A DNA stretch of 64,000 nucleotides, from assembly GCA_965249215.1 (NCBI GenBank), contig CBDFLN010000001.1, positions 62,001 through 126,000 on the forward strand, in the 5' to 3' direction. Below the pieces are notes generated by a model. It did no database searches and was not told the DNA's origin. It was given only the letters and a program-made list of their open reading frames with translations. The first letter of the stretch is position 1. Each line of letters begins with the position of its first letter. Below are positions 1 to 13,571 of this stretch, piece by piece. A program made the translations under genes and the position numbers. Origin of the DNA: G963667675 sp965249215. GTDB taxonomy: Bacteria; Chloroflexota; Dehalococcoidia; Lucifugimonadales; UBA3495.

Positions 1-130
1 CTGTGGTTGTGCTGTTCGCCAAACCGCCGGTGAGCCCTGCCCTGAGCGCCCAGCCAGCGGCACCGTAAAAGCGAGCGCTTCCATGCCATAACAAGGAGAT
101 TAGGGTGGGGAAAAGAGGGCCCCGGTCTGG

Positions 131-820
131 TCAGGCCTCCTCTTTGGTGGCGATGGGGAGGCCGTCCCGATGGTGGACCGGGATCGCGAAGGGGAAGCGG
201 TCGATCTGAAGGGCAAGCTCCTTGTCCCCCGGGTGGAAGTGGGGCCGGGATGGGTCCCCGTACTTCTGGGCCTCCTCGCCTGCCAGGACCAGCTTGCGAA
301 TAGCATCCGGGTCGGGCTGGCGATCCCCCAGCAGGTTGCGCAGGTAGAGAGCGCACTGCTCGTCCTCGTCGGTGCGGACCCTGGCCTCGGCGCCCATGGC
401 CACGATGGTGACCTGAGCCGGAGATGATCGGAGCACGGCTCTGGCTGTGGCTTTGGCGGTGACAAAAGAGCCGAGATAGATCTGAGAGGCCTTGGCGGCC
501 GCGGCCACCCCCACCGTACCCGCTCGAGTGGACTGGGCCAGGACCTTGCCTGCCACATCGGCCTGCGAGAGCTCGTAGGGGGAGTTCCCGAGGTCGAATT
601 CAGAGGGCTTTATCCCGTCCACCTCGCCCATACAGAGATCGGCAACCCCCCGGCGCCGGAGCTCCAGTGCCTCTTCCACCTCGGCCACCAGGATGATCTC
701 TCTTGCGCCTCGGTCCAGAGCGACGGCGGCGGTGGTGAATGCCCGAAAGACGTCGATGATGATGGCGGTGCCCCTGGCCTCTCGAGCGCCTTCAAGGAGG
801 CTGGTGACCTGTATTTGCAT
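131..820 (-). CDS. comB: ComB-like 2-phosphosulfolactate phosphatase family protein
   Basis: Member of the ComB family, Mg-dependent phosphatases that convert 2-phosphosulfolactate to sulfolactate (coenzyme M pathway in archaea; the bacterial role is often unknown). The protein shows the family blocks IDVFRAFTTAA near residue 20, GEVDGIKPSEFDLGNSP near residues 65-80 and STRAGTVG near residue 100. Its length of about 229 residues fits the family. I take the ATG at 820; a GTG ten codons upstream (850) is possible, but the family block begins soon after the ATG and AAGGGG lies upstream. No other sulfolactate genes are nearby, so the substrate is uncertain. The family call is firm; the reaction is inferred from the family. 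Confidence 0.85.
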   Translation of the reverse strand: MQIQVTSLLEGAREARGTAIIIDVFRAFTTAAVALDRGAREIILVAEVEEALELRRRGVADLCMGEVDGIKPSEFDLGNSPYELSQADVAGKVLAQSTRAGTVGVAAAAKASQIYLGSFVTAKATARAVLRSSPAQVTIVAMGAEARVRTDEDEQCALYLRNLLGDRQPDPDAIRKLVLAGEEAQKYGDPSRPHFHPGDKELALQIDRFPFAIPVHHRDGLPIATKEEA

Positions 821-929
821 GTTGGCCTGAGCCCCTTGGCGAGGGTTCACGCGGGGTCACCATGTCGGAGGTGGCACGATGGTGACAGAGCTCCAGTATC
901 CAGGTCACCACGCGCGCGGGGCGGTGAAG

Positions 930-2930
930 CTAGATTGAGCCGCCGTTGCTCTTGCCCAGGAAGTAGTCGTACCTCCACCCGGCGCGCTCCACTACCTCTT
1001 CGATATCCTCGGCCAGCATGAAGCCCTCGTTCACCAAGGACTGGGCTGCCTCTCTGACCTGGTGTAGGTACTCATCCCGGGAGGAGTAGCGCTCCTCGGT
1101 GGAGAGGCGGGGGTCTCCCGCCGCCGACCGGTCGGCGCGGGTCGCGGGGAAGGGGAGCGTCCAGCCCGTAAGGCCACCGGTGATGCCGATGACCAGGTCC
1201 TGATTGCCGATACTTGGGTGCCTGAGGTTCCAGCCAGTATACGTGGCCACTGGAACCGTCAGGTCGGGCAGGCGGATGCCGGCGACCTCGTTGTAATCGT
1301 CATTGATGTCTGAGACCAGGGCGGGATACTCCCCGCCCTGGATGGCGGGCAGCGTTGTTGTCCGGCCGAGATGGGCCTCAGGGCCGTAGTCCAGCCGCAT
1401 GGCCCGGGTCGTCCGGGGTGGCACCCGCATACCGGGCAACCCCGCGAACTTCGGAAGCAGCGTCTCGGACTCGACGGCGGTGCCGTCCGACAGGCTCGGA
1501 TGCCTGCTGGGGGGCGCCGGCTCCCCCGTAGAGACCCACCGGTCTAGGTTCTCCAGAGCCGCCCGAAGTAGAGGCGAGTAGTCCACACTGTTAAAGGGTA
1601 GCTGGCCTCGGACTCCGTCCATGGGGCGGACCTCCAGAGGCGAGAACACACCTGAGCCGTGCTGCGTCCCGGCGAAGTGGTAGCGCCGCACCGAGGGAGA
1701 CTCTGGCGCGTCGGTCATGGTCTCCAGGTCGGAGTGAATCAGTGCAGCGTCACCCCGCCAGTACTCCGCCGAGGTGTTCGTGAACATGATCTTCGGGACA
1801 TTGCTCTGCTCCTCCATTTGGGCAAGGAGCGAGCCGGTCTTGCCAGTTACCGGGTCCCTCTGCTCAGTGTCGGTAAAGGGGAAAAGCTCCGGGATGATAA
1901 AGCACACGTCTTTGGAGGGCTGGCCGAAGCGCAGATTGAACTCACCCCGCATCCCGCCACCGATGTGGGGGATGATGCCGTCCAGGGCAATACGCTCCTC
2001 CTCATCCTCGTCGAGTCCCAAATGGATAAGCTGCCGGAGGAACCGGCCGCTTTGCGATGCCCCGAAGGCATAGGCGTATTCGATGTCGCCGGCACAGGGG
2101 TTCTCAGCCTCAGGGGGGGCGTATTTCAGAAAGGAAACGATGTCCCTGACCGCAGCGAAGCCAAGCCCCAGGATCTGACTGCCCCGGGTGCTGTACACGA
2201 GCTGGTATATCCTGCCGGGCTCGAATCCGGAGGGCATGTACACGTGGTACGGCTCGGGCTCCACCTGCTCGTCCTCCACGCGCACGAAGGACCACTTGTC
2301 TCGGCTGATGGGCTCCTCGGGGCTGTTGGGATGGTCGCCCACTGTTAACGTCGCAGTCGGATCGTTGGGGTCCACGGGCGGATGCGGAAGATGCTGGCGG
2401 TCGGCCAAATAAAAGACCTGGGTGGGCTCGTTGGCTTGAAATTGGCAGAGGATTCGGCCTGTAAGGGGCGCGCCATCCGGGCCAACGGCCTCCGGCGCCT
2501 GCAACCCAATCAAGCCGGGGGCGGACGGCGCGTCGGCCTGCCAGCCACACCAGACGACCGTGTATCCATGGCGCATCAGGAAGCCATTGCCGGGCTCTAG
2601 CGGAGCCGTAGGGTCTGAGGGACGCTGCACGCCGTTGAACGTGGACATCACGGTCCTGTTCCCGCGATTGACCACATCGAAGAGGATGCGATGCTTGCCC
2701 TGACTTGGATCGGCGGGTTGGAGCATGGCGAAGTGGGCGGAGAACCCCACCTTACCCTGGGAGTCACGGGGGGCCAGCTCGATGTCGGTGATAGCCGTGT
2801 TGCGAGGACTCAGCGGGTCTACGGCAAAGTGGGCCATGCCCTCCAACAACTGATAAGGGCCCACATCCCCAAAGGATTCTCCACTTGCGAACGCGCTTCG
2901 ATTGGTGATCTCCAGTCTTTGAATAGCCAT
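930..2930 (-). CDS. large alpha/beta hydrolase domain protein (Abhydrolase_10 type)
   Basis: A protein of about 666 residues resembling the large alpha/beta hydrolase family often annotated only as 'alpha/beta hydrolase domain-containing protein'. The nucleophile elbow GASQSGR lies near residue 285, and a late His in the GTQHGSG motif near residue 420 could complete the triad. No clear signal peptide is seen. The start is taken at the ATG at 2930, because AGGGG with a 7-base spacer precedes it; the GTG at 2951 lacks such a site. It lies 109 bases upstream of the comB-like gene on the same strand. Hydrolase activity is inferred from fold motifs; the substrate is unknown. Confidence 0.85.
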   Translation of the reverse strand: MAIQRLEITNRSAFASGESFGDVGPYQLLEGMAHFAVDPLSPRNTAITDIELAPRDSQGKVGFSAHFAMLQPADPSQGKHRILFDVVNRGNRTVMSTFNGVQRPSDPTAPLEPGNGFLMRHGYTVVWCGWQADAPSAPGLIGLQAPEAVGPDGAPLTGRILCQFQANEPTQVFYLADRQHLPHPPVDPNDPTATLTVGDHPNSPEEPISRDKWSFVRVEDEQVEPEPYHVYMPSGFEPGRIYQLVYSTRGSQILGLGFAAVRDIVSFLKYAPPEAENPCAGDIEYAYAFGASQSGRFLRQLIHLGLDEDEEERIALDGIIPHIGGGMRGEFNLRFGQPSKDVCFIIPELFPFTDTEQRDPVTGKTGSLLAQMEEQSNVPKIMFTNTSAEYWRGDAALIHSDLETMTDAPESPSVRRYHFAGTQHGSGVFSPLEVRPMDGVRGQLPFNSVDYSPLLRAALENLDRWVSTGEPAPPSRHPSLSDGTAVESETLLPKFAGLPGMRVPPRTTRAMRLDYGPEAHLGRTTTLPAIQGGEYPALVSDINDDYNEVAGIRLPDLTVPVATYTGWNLRHPSIGNQDLVIGITGGLTGWTLPFPATRADRSAAGDPRLSTEERYSSRDEYLHQVREAAQSLVNEGFMLAEDIEEVVERAGWRYDYFLGKSNGGSI

Positions 2931-3089
2931 GTAAATTCCCCTCTCAGGCACTCCTGTCGGTCTCTCGGGGATTTTATCACCTTAGCAAGCTATGTGCACA
3001 CCGGCTAAATTGCCCATGGCTGATTCTGACTTACCTTGGTTTTCCATCCAATCCTGTAGTGAAGCCCTGCAGATTTATTCGAGCCCCTT

Positions 3090-3323
3090 CTACCTCCAGG
3101 GATCTGTTATCGACTGGATCCCTCTCCACTCTTGAGTTCCAGGTTGCTGCTCTTCCAGTTGTAGGAAGTCCATGCGTTCGCCATGCTCAAGCCATACGGA
3201 CTGAGCAAACTGCCATTGACTGAGGAGAGTTTCACCCTCCGCTCTTGTCAACGGTTCGACAATAAGGATCGGGTCTGGCTCTTCTTTGAGGTAAGTGACA
3301 ACCCTGTACTTCATCATTTCCAC
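3090..3323 (-). CDS. small hypothetical protein (77 aa)
   Basis: Open frame of 77 codons beginning MEMMKYRVVTYLKEE and rich in Glu and Gln. I do not recognise a family. The composition looks like a small soluble protein rather than random translation, and no longer gene overlaps it. It stands alone between the hydrolase gene and gltB. Start could be the first or third Met. Moderate to low certainty. Confidence 0.4.
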   Translation of the reverse strand: MEMMKYRVVTYLKEEPDPILIVEPLTRAEGETLLSQWQFAQSVWLEHGERMDFLQLEEQQPGTQEWRGIQSITDPWR

Positions 3324-3911
3324 GCTAGAGAGGGAAAGGGCGTATTACTAGAATCAAAGGTGGCGTGATGTGAGCGGAGGAGGTCAATCCACTGACCTAA
3401 AAGGGTCACGGGCGGAATATCGAGAAGGATGTATGGGGGAGACACCGCCGACAGGTGTGATAAGCTCCCAAGGCGAGAGATGCTATTAACAGCAGGGTGA
3501 GGGCCGAAGCGCGCCGCTCACCCCTTTACAATGCGATAGCCTTCACATAGAATAAGGTACCAACTTCCGTCGTTTGACAAAGACTTCACAATCGCCTGGA
3601 CAGCGCCAGCATTTGTGAATCGACGACGGAAATGGGTGTGTAACACCATCATGGGAAGGGAGTTCGGCACGGCCAAGGCGAGCTTACTACGCCCTCCGAG
3701 TTCGAATTGATGCTCTGCCCAAGGCCAGGGAGGAATACTTGCGCTCTTGCTTCCAATGATAAGCCATGGTATCCCTATTGGCACCAAGGCTCCTTGGCCT
3801 TTGAGGCGAAGGGAAGACAGATTGAAAGCCTTCCGCCAGCAGGGAGCTAAACAGCACGGATGGGGTCGGCTGTTTAACCAGAAGGCCCCCTCTCGAGGGT
3901 GAGGAGCACAG
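3324..3911. other. 588-base gap upstream of gltB, no confident gene
   Basis: I see no recognisable gene here. A minus-strand frame (3518-3934) runs through and overlaps the gltB start; its last 40 residues look somewhat protein-like but match nothing I know. The gap must hold the gltB promoter. The gltB ribosome binding site GAGGAG is at 3901-3906. I found no riboswitch or terminator that I could support. Confidence 0.4.
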
Positions 3912-8445
<4,534 letters not shown>

Positions 8446-8453
<8 letters not shown>

Positions 8454-9909
8454 GACGACAGGCTTCATTGAATTCGGGCGCGAGCCCCCCAAGCGTCGGG
8501 CTGTCACTGAACGGATCAAAAACTGGCGCGAGTTCTACGAGAAGTGGCCCGAGGAGCAGGTCCGCCAACAGGGGGGCCGCTGTATGAACTGCGCCCTCCC
8601 CTTTTGCCACAAGGGCTGTCCTCTGGGCAATCTGATCCCAGACTGGAATGACCTGGTGTACAAGGGTCGGTGGCAGCAGGCCCTGGCCGCGCTGCACGCC
8701 ACCAACAACTTTCCCGAGTTCACCGGCCGCATCTGCCCCGCTCCTTGTGAGGCCTCCTGTGTCCTCTCCATCAACGAGGAGCCCGTTACCATCGAGTACA
8801 TCGAGAAGGCCATCGCCGATCGGGGCTTCGAGGAGGGATGGGTCAAGCCTGAGCCCCCCGTGAAGCGCACCGGCAAGCGGGTGGCCGTGGTGGGATCAGG
8901 CCCCGCAGGCCTCGCAGTCGCCTCCCAGTTGAACCGGGCGGGCCACTGGGTCACGGTCTTTGAGAGAGACGAATACGTCGGCGGGCTCCTGACCCTGGGC
9001 ATCCCGGACTTCAAGCTGGACAAGCAGGTCGTCAACCGCCGGGTCGATCTGATGGCGGAGGAGGGGATCGAGTTCCGGTGCAACGCCAACGTCGGTGTCA
9101 ACGTTCCCGTCTCTGAACTACAGCGCGACTTCGACGCCATCTGCTTGACGGGCGGCTCCACCGTAGCAAGGCCTCTGGATGTCCCAGGGGCAGACTTGAA
9201 GGGTGTCCATCTGGCAATGGAGTATCTGACCCAGCAGAACCGTCTCGGCGCTGGGCAACCCGTGCCATCGAAGCAGCGCCTCACCGCGGAGGGGAAACGG
9301 GTCGTCATCCTTGGCGGCGGTGACACTGGCTCCGACTGTCTGGGGACCGCTCATCGCCAGGGTGCCGAGGTCGTTTATCAGTTTGAACTCTTGCCCCAGC
9401 CGACCGATGAGCGTCCCACCACGAACCCGTGGCCGCTGTGGCCCCTGATCCTCCGCAGCTCTCATGCTCATGAGGAGGGAGGGATCCGCGACTACAGCAT
9501 CCTCACCAAAAGTTTCTCAGGTGCTAACGGCCGCGTAGAGAAGCTCCACGCGGTTCGCCTGGAGTGGGGCCCTCCTGACAACACGGGACGGCCTGCCATG
9601 CAGGAGGTCCTGGGCAGCGAGTTCGAAATCGAGACGGAGCTGGTGCTTCTGGCAATGGGCTTTCTCCATCCTCAGCATGAGGGGATGATCGGCGAGCTTG
9701 GGGTGGAGCTGGATTCCCGGGGCAATGTCAAGACCGACGAGGACAAGATGACCAGCGTGCCCGGGGTCTTCGCGGCGGGGGACATGGCCCGCGGGCAGTC
9801 CCTGGTGGTCTGGGCTATCGCCGAGGGTCGCCAGGCCGCGTACGGCATTGACAAGCACCTGATGGCCACCACCAGCCTGCCCAGCGTTGACCTCCGAAGC
9901 TGGGCGTAG
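8446..9909 (+). CDS. gltD: glutamate synthase small subunit
   Basis: Small (beta) subunit of glutamate synthase, passing electrons from NADPH through FAD and Fe-S clusters to GltB. The N-terminal Fe-S region has CMNCALPFCHKGCP near residue 46 and CPAPCEASC near residue 98. The FAD-binding dinucleotide fold begins at VVGSGPAGLAVASQ near residue 150, and a second nucleotide-binding motif is LGGGDTGSDCLG near residue 288. Its 487 residues are normal. The GTG start at 8446 lies inside the end of gltB. No clear terminator follows. Confidence 0.97.
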
Positions 9910-10128
9910 TGGCGGTTACGCCCTGAAGCTGCCCCTATCCCCTATTTCGTCTTTTGCGCCACTTTGATCTCATCCTCTGGCTCCATCCTCTATGATGCTT
10001 CCTGTGCTCCGTTATTTGGCAGTGCAGCTTCGCCACTTCTGATCCACCTGCACCTCGACACTCTTTCAGGGGTTGTCGGAAGGTGCATCGTCGCGGTGCT
10101 CGATGGGACGAGGCGAGAGTTGCTCTTT

Positions 10129-10137
10129 TGATAGAAT
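10129..10137 (+). promoter_or_regulatory. possible extended -10 promoter element
   Basis: TGATAGAAT matches an extended -10 element (TGn plus TAGAAT) 43 bases before the isochorismatase-like start. No good -35 box is seen, as is common for extended -10 promoters. Sequence match only. Confidence 0.35.
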
Positions 10138-10179
10138 GAAGACCATACCTGGGTCGTATATGTGGAAGGAGGTGCAGTG

Positions 10180-10752
10180 GTGACCACTCAACTGGCCATC
10201 GACCGAGAACGGACAGCCGTCCTCATCATGGACTATCAGAACACCATTGTAGGGACTGGGCGTGAGGAGCTTCTGTCAAGGGCCAGCCAGGTGCTGAACG
10301 CAGCCCGAGGGGCAGGCATTCCGGTTATCTATGTTGTTGTCCACTTCCGGCAGGGGTATCCCGAAATAAGTCCTCTGAACAGGATGTTCAGAGGACTCAA
10401 GGATGCAGGTCTTTTACTTGAGGGCACGCCCGGAGCTGCCGTCCACCCGGATGTGGCCCCCCAGCCTGGAGACGTGATCGTGGTCAAGCGCCGGGTAGGG
10501 GCCTTCTCCACAACCGATATGGAGACGGTGCTAAAGGCCAAAGGGGTGACCCATCTGGCTCTCATGGGGATCGCCACCAGCGGAGTGGTCCTTTCTACGG
10601 TGCGTTGGGCCGCTGATGCCGACTACGAGATGACGGTGGTGGCAGACTGCTGTGCCGATGGAGACGAGGAGGTCCACCGGGTGCTCACCGAGAAGGTCTT
10701 CCCCAGCCAGGCGGCGGTGGTAAGTGCTCAGGAGCTTCTCGGCGCACTATAA
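10180..10752 (+). CDS. isochorismatase-fold cysteine hydrolase-like protein lacking the catalytic Cys
   Basis: An isochorismatase-superfamily protein of about 190 residues. The catalytic Asp is visible in IMDYQN (residue 18) and the catalytic Lys in VVKRR (residue 103). The strand that normally carries the nucleophile reads GIATSGVVLST, so the Cys position is Val (about residue 136). A T-S-G-V-V variant occurs in a subgroup of the family whose function is not settled. The start is GTG 10180, because AAGGAGG at 10166-10172 sits 7 bases upstream; a longer frame from GTG 10162 would run through that site. It is a single-gene unit between gltD and a convergent lipoprotein gene. The loss of the Cys makes an ordinary hydrolase role doubtful. 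Confidence 0.88.
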   Translation: MTTQLAIDRERTAVLIMDYQNTIVGTGREELLSRASQVLNAARGAGIPVIYVVVHFRQGYPEISPLNRMFRGLKDAGLLLEGTPGAAVHPDVAPQPGDVIVVKRRVGAFSTTDMETVLKAKGVTHLALMGIATSGVVLSTVRWAADADYEMTVVADCCADGDEEVHRVLTEKVFPSQAAVVSAQELLGAL

Positions 10753-10850
10753 GGGGTGTAGGCGGAGCGAAAGTCCTTCAGGGGATTTGAATGGCCGCGG
10801 ATCCGTGTGTCGGAACGCTCTGGCCGGAAGGATCAGAGTATCTCAAACCT

Positions 10851-12290
10851 CTATCGCCATGACCAGGTGGCAATATGCCCGCTTCCAAGAGAGGTGGTGA
10901 CCGGATCTCCTACTACATTTACCGTGTAGACGATGTCCGGATCTGCACCCGCTCCATTATCCGTGATCTCTTCCTGCCCTGAGAGGCGGCCGACGAACAA
11001 AATCTGGCTACTATCGGGTGCCCAGATGGAGTGGGAGTGGGCGTATTGGTCAAAGAAGATCAGAAGGACTTGGAAAAGGGGACTTGGAAGAAACTGGGTG
11101 AGTTCGTGGGATTCTCCACCCCGGATATCAATGATCTTCCAGGTCAGCTGGGGCAGTGACGCCTCATTCAGTGCGACATAGGCTATCCGCTGGCCATCGG
11201 GCGACCAGAAGAAGGCGAGGATAGGCTCTTTGGCCAGGATCGTCTCCTGGTCTCCTGTAGGTGAAACGAGGCGCAGCTCAGTAAAGTAGGCGAGAGTGGG
11301 GTCGGGTGAGTCTACTATAGCAATAAGCTCCGCACTGGGAGACCATAGGAAGGCCGACTTAGCACCTACTTGCGCCAACACCTGAGCGCCGCTTCCAATA
11401 GGGCTAGCGACCATAAGATTGTTCTGGTCAATGGCGTCTGTGGCCACATAGGCGACGCGACGCCCATCTGGAGACCAGGCTGGTGTCCTGAAAGTCAGGG
11501 TCTCAGCCTCTAGGGGCAGAATATCGCGTATCGTCGTGTCCTGAACTAGAGATAGCCTCCTATTGGTGTGAAAGAGGAGAGCATTACCGTCCGGAGACCA
11601 GACGTGGTAAAGAGGTGCTAGCTGCGCGAGTTTCCTGGTCTCATCCGAGGTGGTCGGATGGCTCATTCGAAGCACTTGGCCCTCGGGCTCCATAGCGAGA
11701 AAAGTCAATCGGCTACTGTCTGGAGACCAGCTCATGTAGTGGGGCGTCCCCGGAGCGATGAGGGGTGTAGCCGTGGTGGGGTTCACATAGAGCTCTCGCT
11801 CCACCCGCGTCGCGATGTCAACAGCTAGCAGGCTCACGGAGATACTGGAGGAGGCATCCTCCCGGGTCAACTGGGAGAAGACGAGTGTCTGACCGTCGGG
11901 TGACCAGGTAGGCCAGAAGGAAGCTTGCTCTAAGGGCCTTGTCTCCGGGGACAGCAATGATAGACCAGTGAGCTGAACCCGGTCGTTGCCGTCAGGTCGG
12001 ACCGTATAAAGGTTTCCGTCTCGTGCCACAAAGGCTATTCGGTTTACGCTTACCGGATCCTCAGCTACCTCATCGTCCTGCAAGAGGGTGGAAGCCGGGG
12101 AAGAGGCTGATGCGATTCGCTCTTCCAGCATTCCCATCCGGTCTTCCAGGCGCTCCAATCTCGCCAGGAACTCCTGGTTTCCGGCGTCGGGCGTCGGCGT
12201 TGGCGCGGCTGTTGACTCGCCCTCGCATGCAGACAAAGCGAGGGACAATACGATTACAGAGGTCAGGGTTGCTATCTTATGTGAGAGCAA
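10851..12290 (-). CDS. TolB-like beta-propeller lipoprotein
   Basis: A predicted exported lipoprotein of 479 residues. The N-terminus is a hydrophobic signal ending in the lipobox LSAC (Cys22). A Thr/Pro-rich linker and a short coiled-coil-like stretch (about residues 40-65) follow. The rest holds at least six repeats with the WSPDG or WSPDS signature typical of PD40/TolB beta-propellers. The start is TTG, forced by an in-frame stop just upstream, and lies 6 bases after the amidohydrolase gene end, so coupled translation is likely. A function as an extracytoplasmic binding or scaffold protein is inferred from the fold only. Confidence 0.85.
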   Translation of the reverse strand: MLSHKIATLTSVIVLSLALSACEGESTAAPTPTPDAGNQEFLARLERLEDRMGMLEERIASASSPASTLLQDDEVAEDPVSVNRIAFVARDGNLYTVRPDGNDRVQLTGLSLLSPETRPLEQASFWPTWSPDGQTLVFSQLTREDASSSISVSLLAVDIATRVERELYVNPTTATPLIAPGTPHYMSWSPDSSRLTFLAMEPEGQVLRMSHPTTSDETRKLAQLAPLYHVWSPDGNALLFHTNRRLSLVQDTTIRDILPLEAETLTFRTPAWSPDGRRVAYVATDAIDQNNLMVASPIGSGAQVLAQVGAKSAFLWSPSAELIAIVDSPDPTLAYFTELRLVSPTGDQETILAKEPILAFFWSPDGQRIAYVALNEASLPQLTWKIIDIRGGESHELTQFLPSPLFQVLLIFFDQYAHSHSIWAPDSSQILFVGRLSGQEEITDNGAGADPDIVYTVNVVGDPVTTSLGSGHIATWSWR

Positions 12291-12296
12291 AGGCTA

Positions 12297-13544
12297 TCAG
12301 GAGCCGTCGCCCACACCGGACGGTGTTTTCACCGCCACCGGGGGCGTCCAGCCCCAGGGGTGGGGTGGCTCACCCGGCTCAAAAACCCGACCACCTTTGA
12401 CGGTGACTACCGGCACCAGGGCCTTGGAGCCGATGCGGCTCGCCTTTACCGCGTCGGTGAGCTCCCACTGTCCCTCCACCAGGTCCAGCACCGAGATATC
12501 GGCCTCACGGCCGAGGGCAAGGCTGCCCGCCCCGTCCGCGATGCCCAAGGCCTTGGCCGGGTTCACTGTGATCATCCGAATCACGTCTTCCAGAGAGAAG
12601 CCCATGGCGAGGTAAAAAGAGGCGTATTCCAGGAGCCACCGATTGCCGCTGCGGCGCGTTCCGGTGGAAGCCTGGATCTCCACATCGGTCCCGATGGTGT
12701 CCGGGATAAAGCCCTGGGCCAAGACCTCCTCGGCTCTGTCCCAACCAAAGCCCGTGTTGCCGTAGGCTGTGTCTATTGTCACTCCCCGCTGCTGGGCCTC
12801 CCGCAGTTGGGGCAGCAGCCGCCCTTCCCTGTCCACCACGCCGCCGGTGCGAGGGGTAAAGACGTGGGTCAGGATGTCCCCCGGGTCTAACATGGAGAGA
12901 GCCTCCGCGATCATCTCCGGAGGTGTTGGCGTCAGGCCCTCGGAGTCGCTCGACTGGTTTTCGGTGCCGACGAAGTCGCCGATGTGCATCATGAGGCGGA
13001 TGCCGGCTTCCCGGGCCGCCCGCTTGGAAAACTCCAGGTTCTTGAGACCATAGGCTTTGACGGACCGCTCCTGGACCAGGACCTTGATCCCTTTGACCAG
13101 GTCCGGGTTGGCCCGGGCGATTTGGGCAACCTCAGATACGGTCTTCTCTGCCTCCTCAGAGCCTGTAGGAAGGGGAGTGCTCATGGTGATGTTGAGGAAG
13201 CCGTACACCTTTGTCCGGGCCTGGGAGCGGACAAAGGCGGAGAAGATGTGGAAGTCGCTGAGGGCCGTGCCACCCGCATCGGACACTGTGGTGACTCCCG
13301 AGAGAACGCCGGCGGAGTCGGGGTGGTTATGGGTCCGTCCGGTGCGGTACACGTGCGTGTGGATGTCGATGAGCCCCGGTGTAACGATCTTTCCGTCTGC
13401 CGGGATGGTTGTTGCCGCCTCTGTGGTGGGGATAGAGGGCGCCGCGTGGCTGATGTTACCGTCCGAAACGGCGATGTCTAACGTTTCATGGAGACCCTGG
13501 GAGGGGTCTAGGACAGTGCCTCCCTTTATCAGCAGGTCGTACAT
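12297..13544 (-). CDS. amidohydrolase/dihydroorotase-like metal-dependent hydrolase
   Basis: Amidohydrolase-superfamily protein of about 415 residues. The N-terminal small beta domain YDLLIKGGTVLDPS is followed by the metal-binding H-x-H in PGLIDIHTHVY near residue 60. Further candidate ligands are the His in MMHIGDF, the His in ILTHVF and the Asp in TIGTDVE. The C-terminus returns to the beta domain (GREADISVLDLVEG). It resembles the deacetylase/dihydroorotase-like group. The start is ATG 13544, with GGAGG 7 bases upstream. It lies directly upstream of the TolB-like lipoprotein gene and 27 bases downstream of the MBL-fold gene, suggesting one operon of three genes. Substrate unknown. Confidence 0.88.
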   Translation of the reverse strand: MYDLLIKGGTVLDPSQGLHETLDIAVSDGNISHAAPSIPTTEAATTIPADGKIVTPGLIDIHTHVYRTGRTHNHPDSAGVLSGVTTVSDAGGTALSDFHIFSAFVRSQARTKVYGFLNITMSTPLPTGSEEAEKTVSEVAQIARANPDLVKGIKVLVQERSVKAYGLKNLEFSKRAAREAGIRLMMHIGDFVGTENQSSDSEGLTPTPPEMIAEALSMLDPGDILTHVFTPRTGGVVDREGRLLPQLREAQQRGVTIDTAYGNTGFGWDRAEEVLAQGFIPDTIGTDVEIQASTGTRRSGNRWLLEYASFYLAMGFSLEDVIRMITVNPAKALGIADGAGSLALGREADISVLDLVEGQWELTDAVKASRIGSKALVPVVTVKGGRVFEPGEPPHPWGWTPPVAVKTPSGVGDGS

Positions 13545-13571
13545 GGTCAAGCCTCCAATTCGTTCGTTCTT

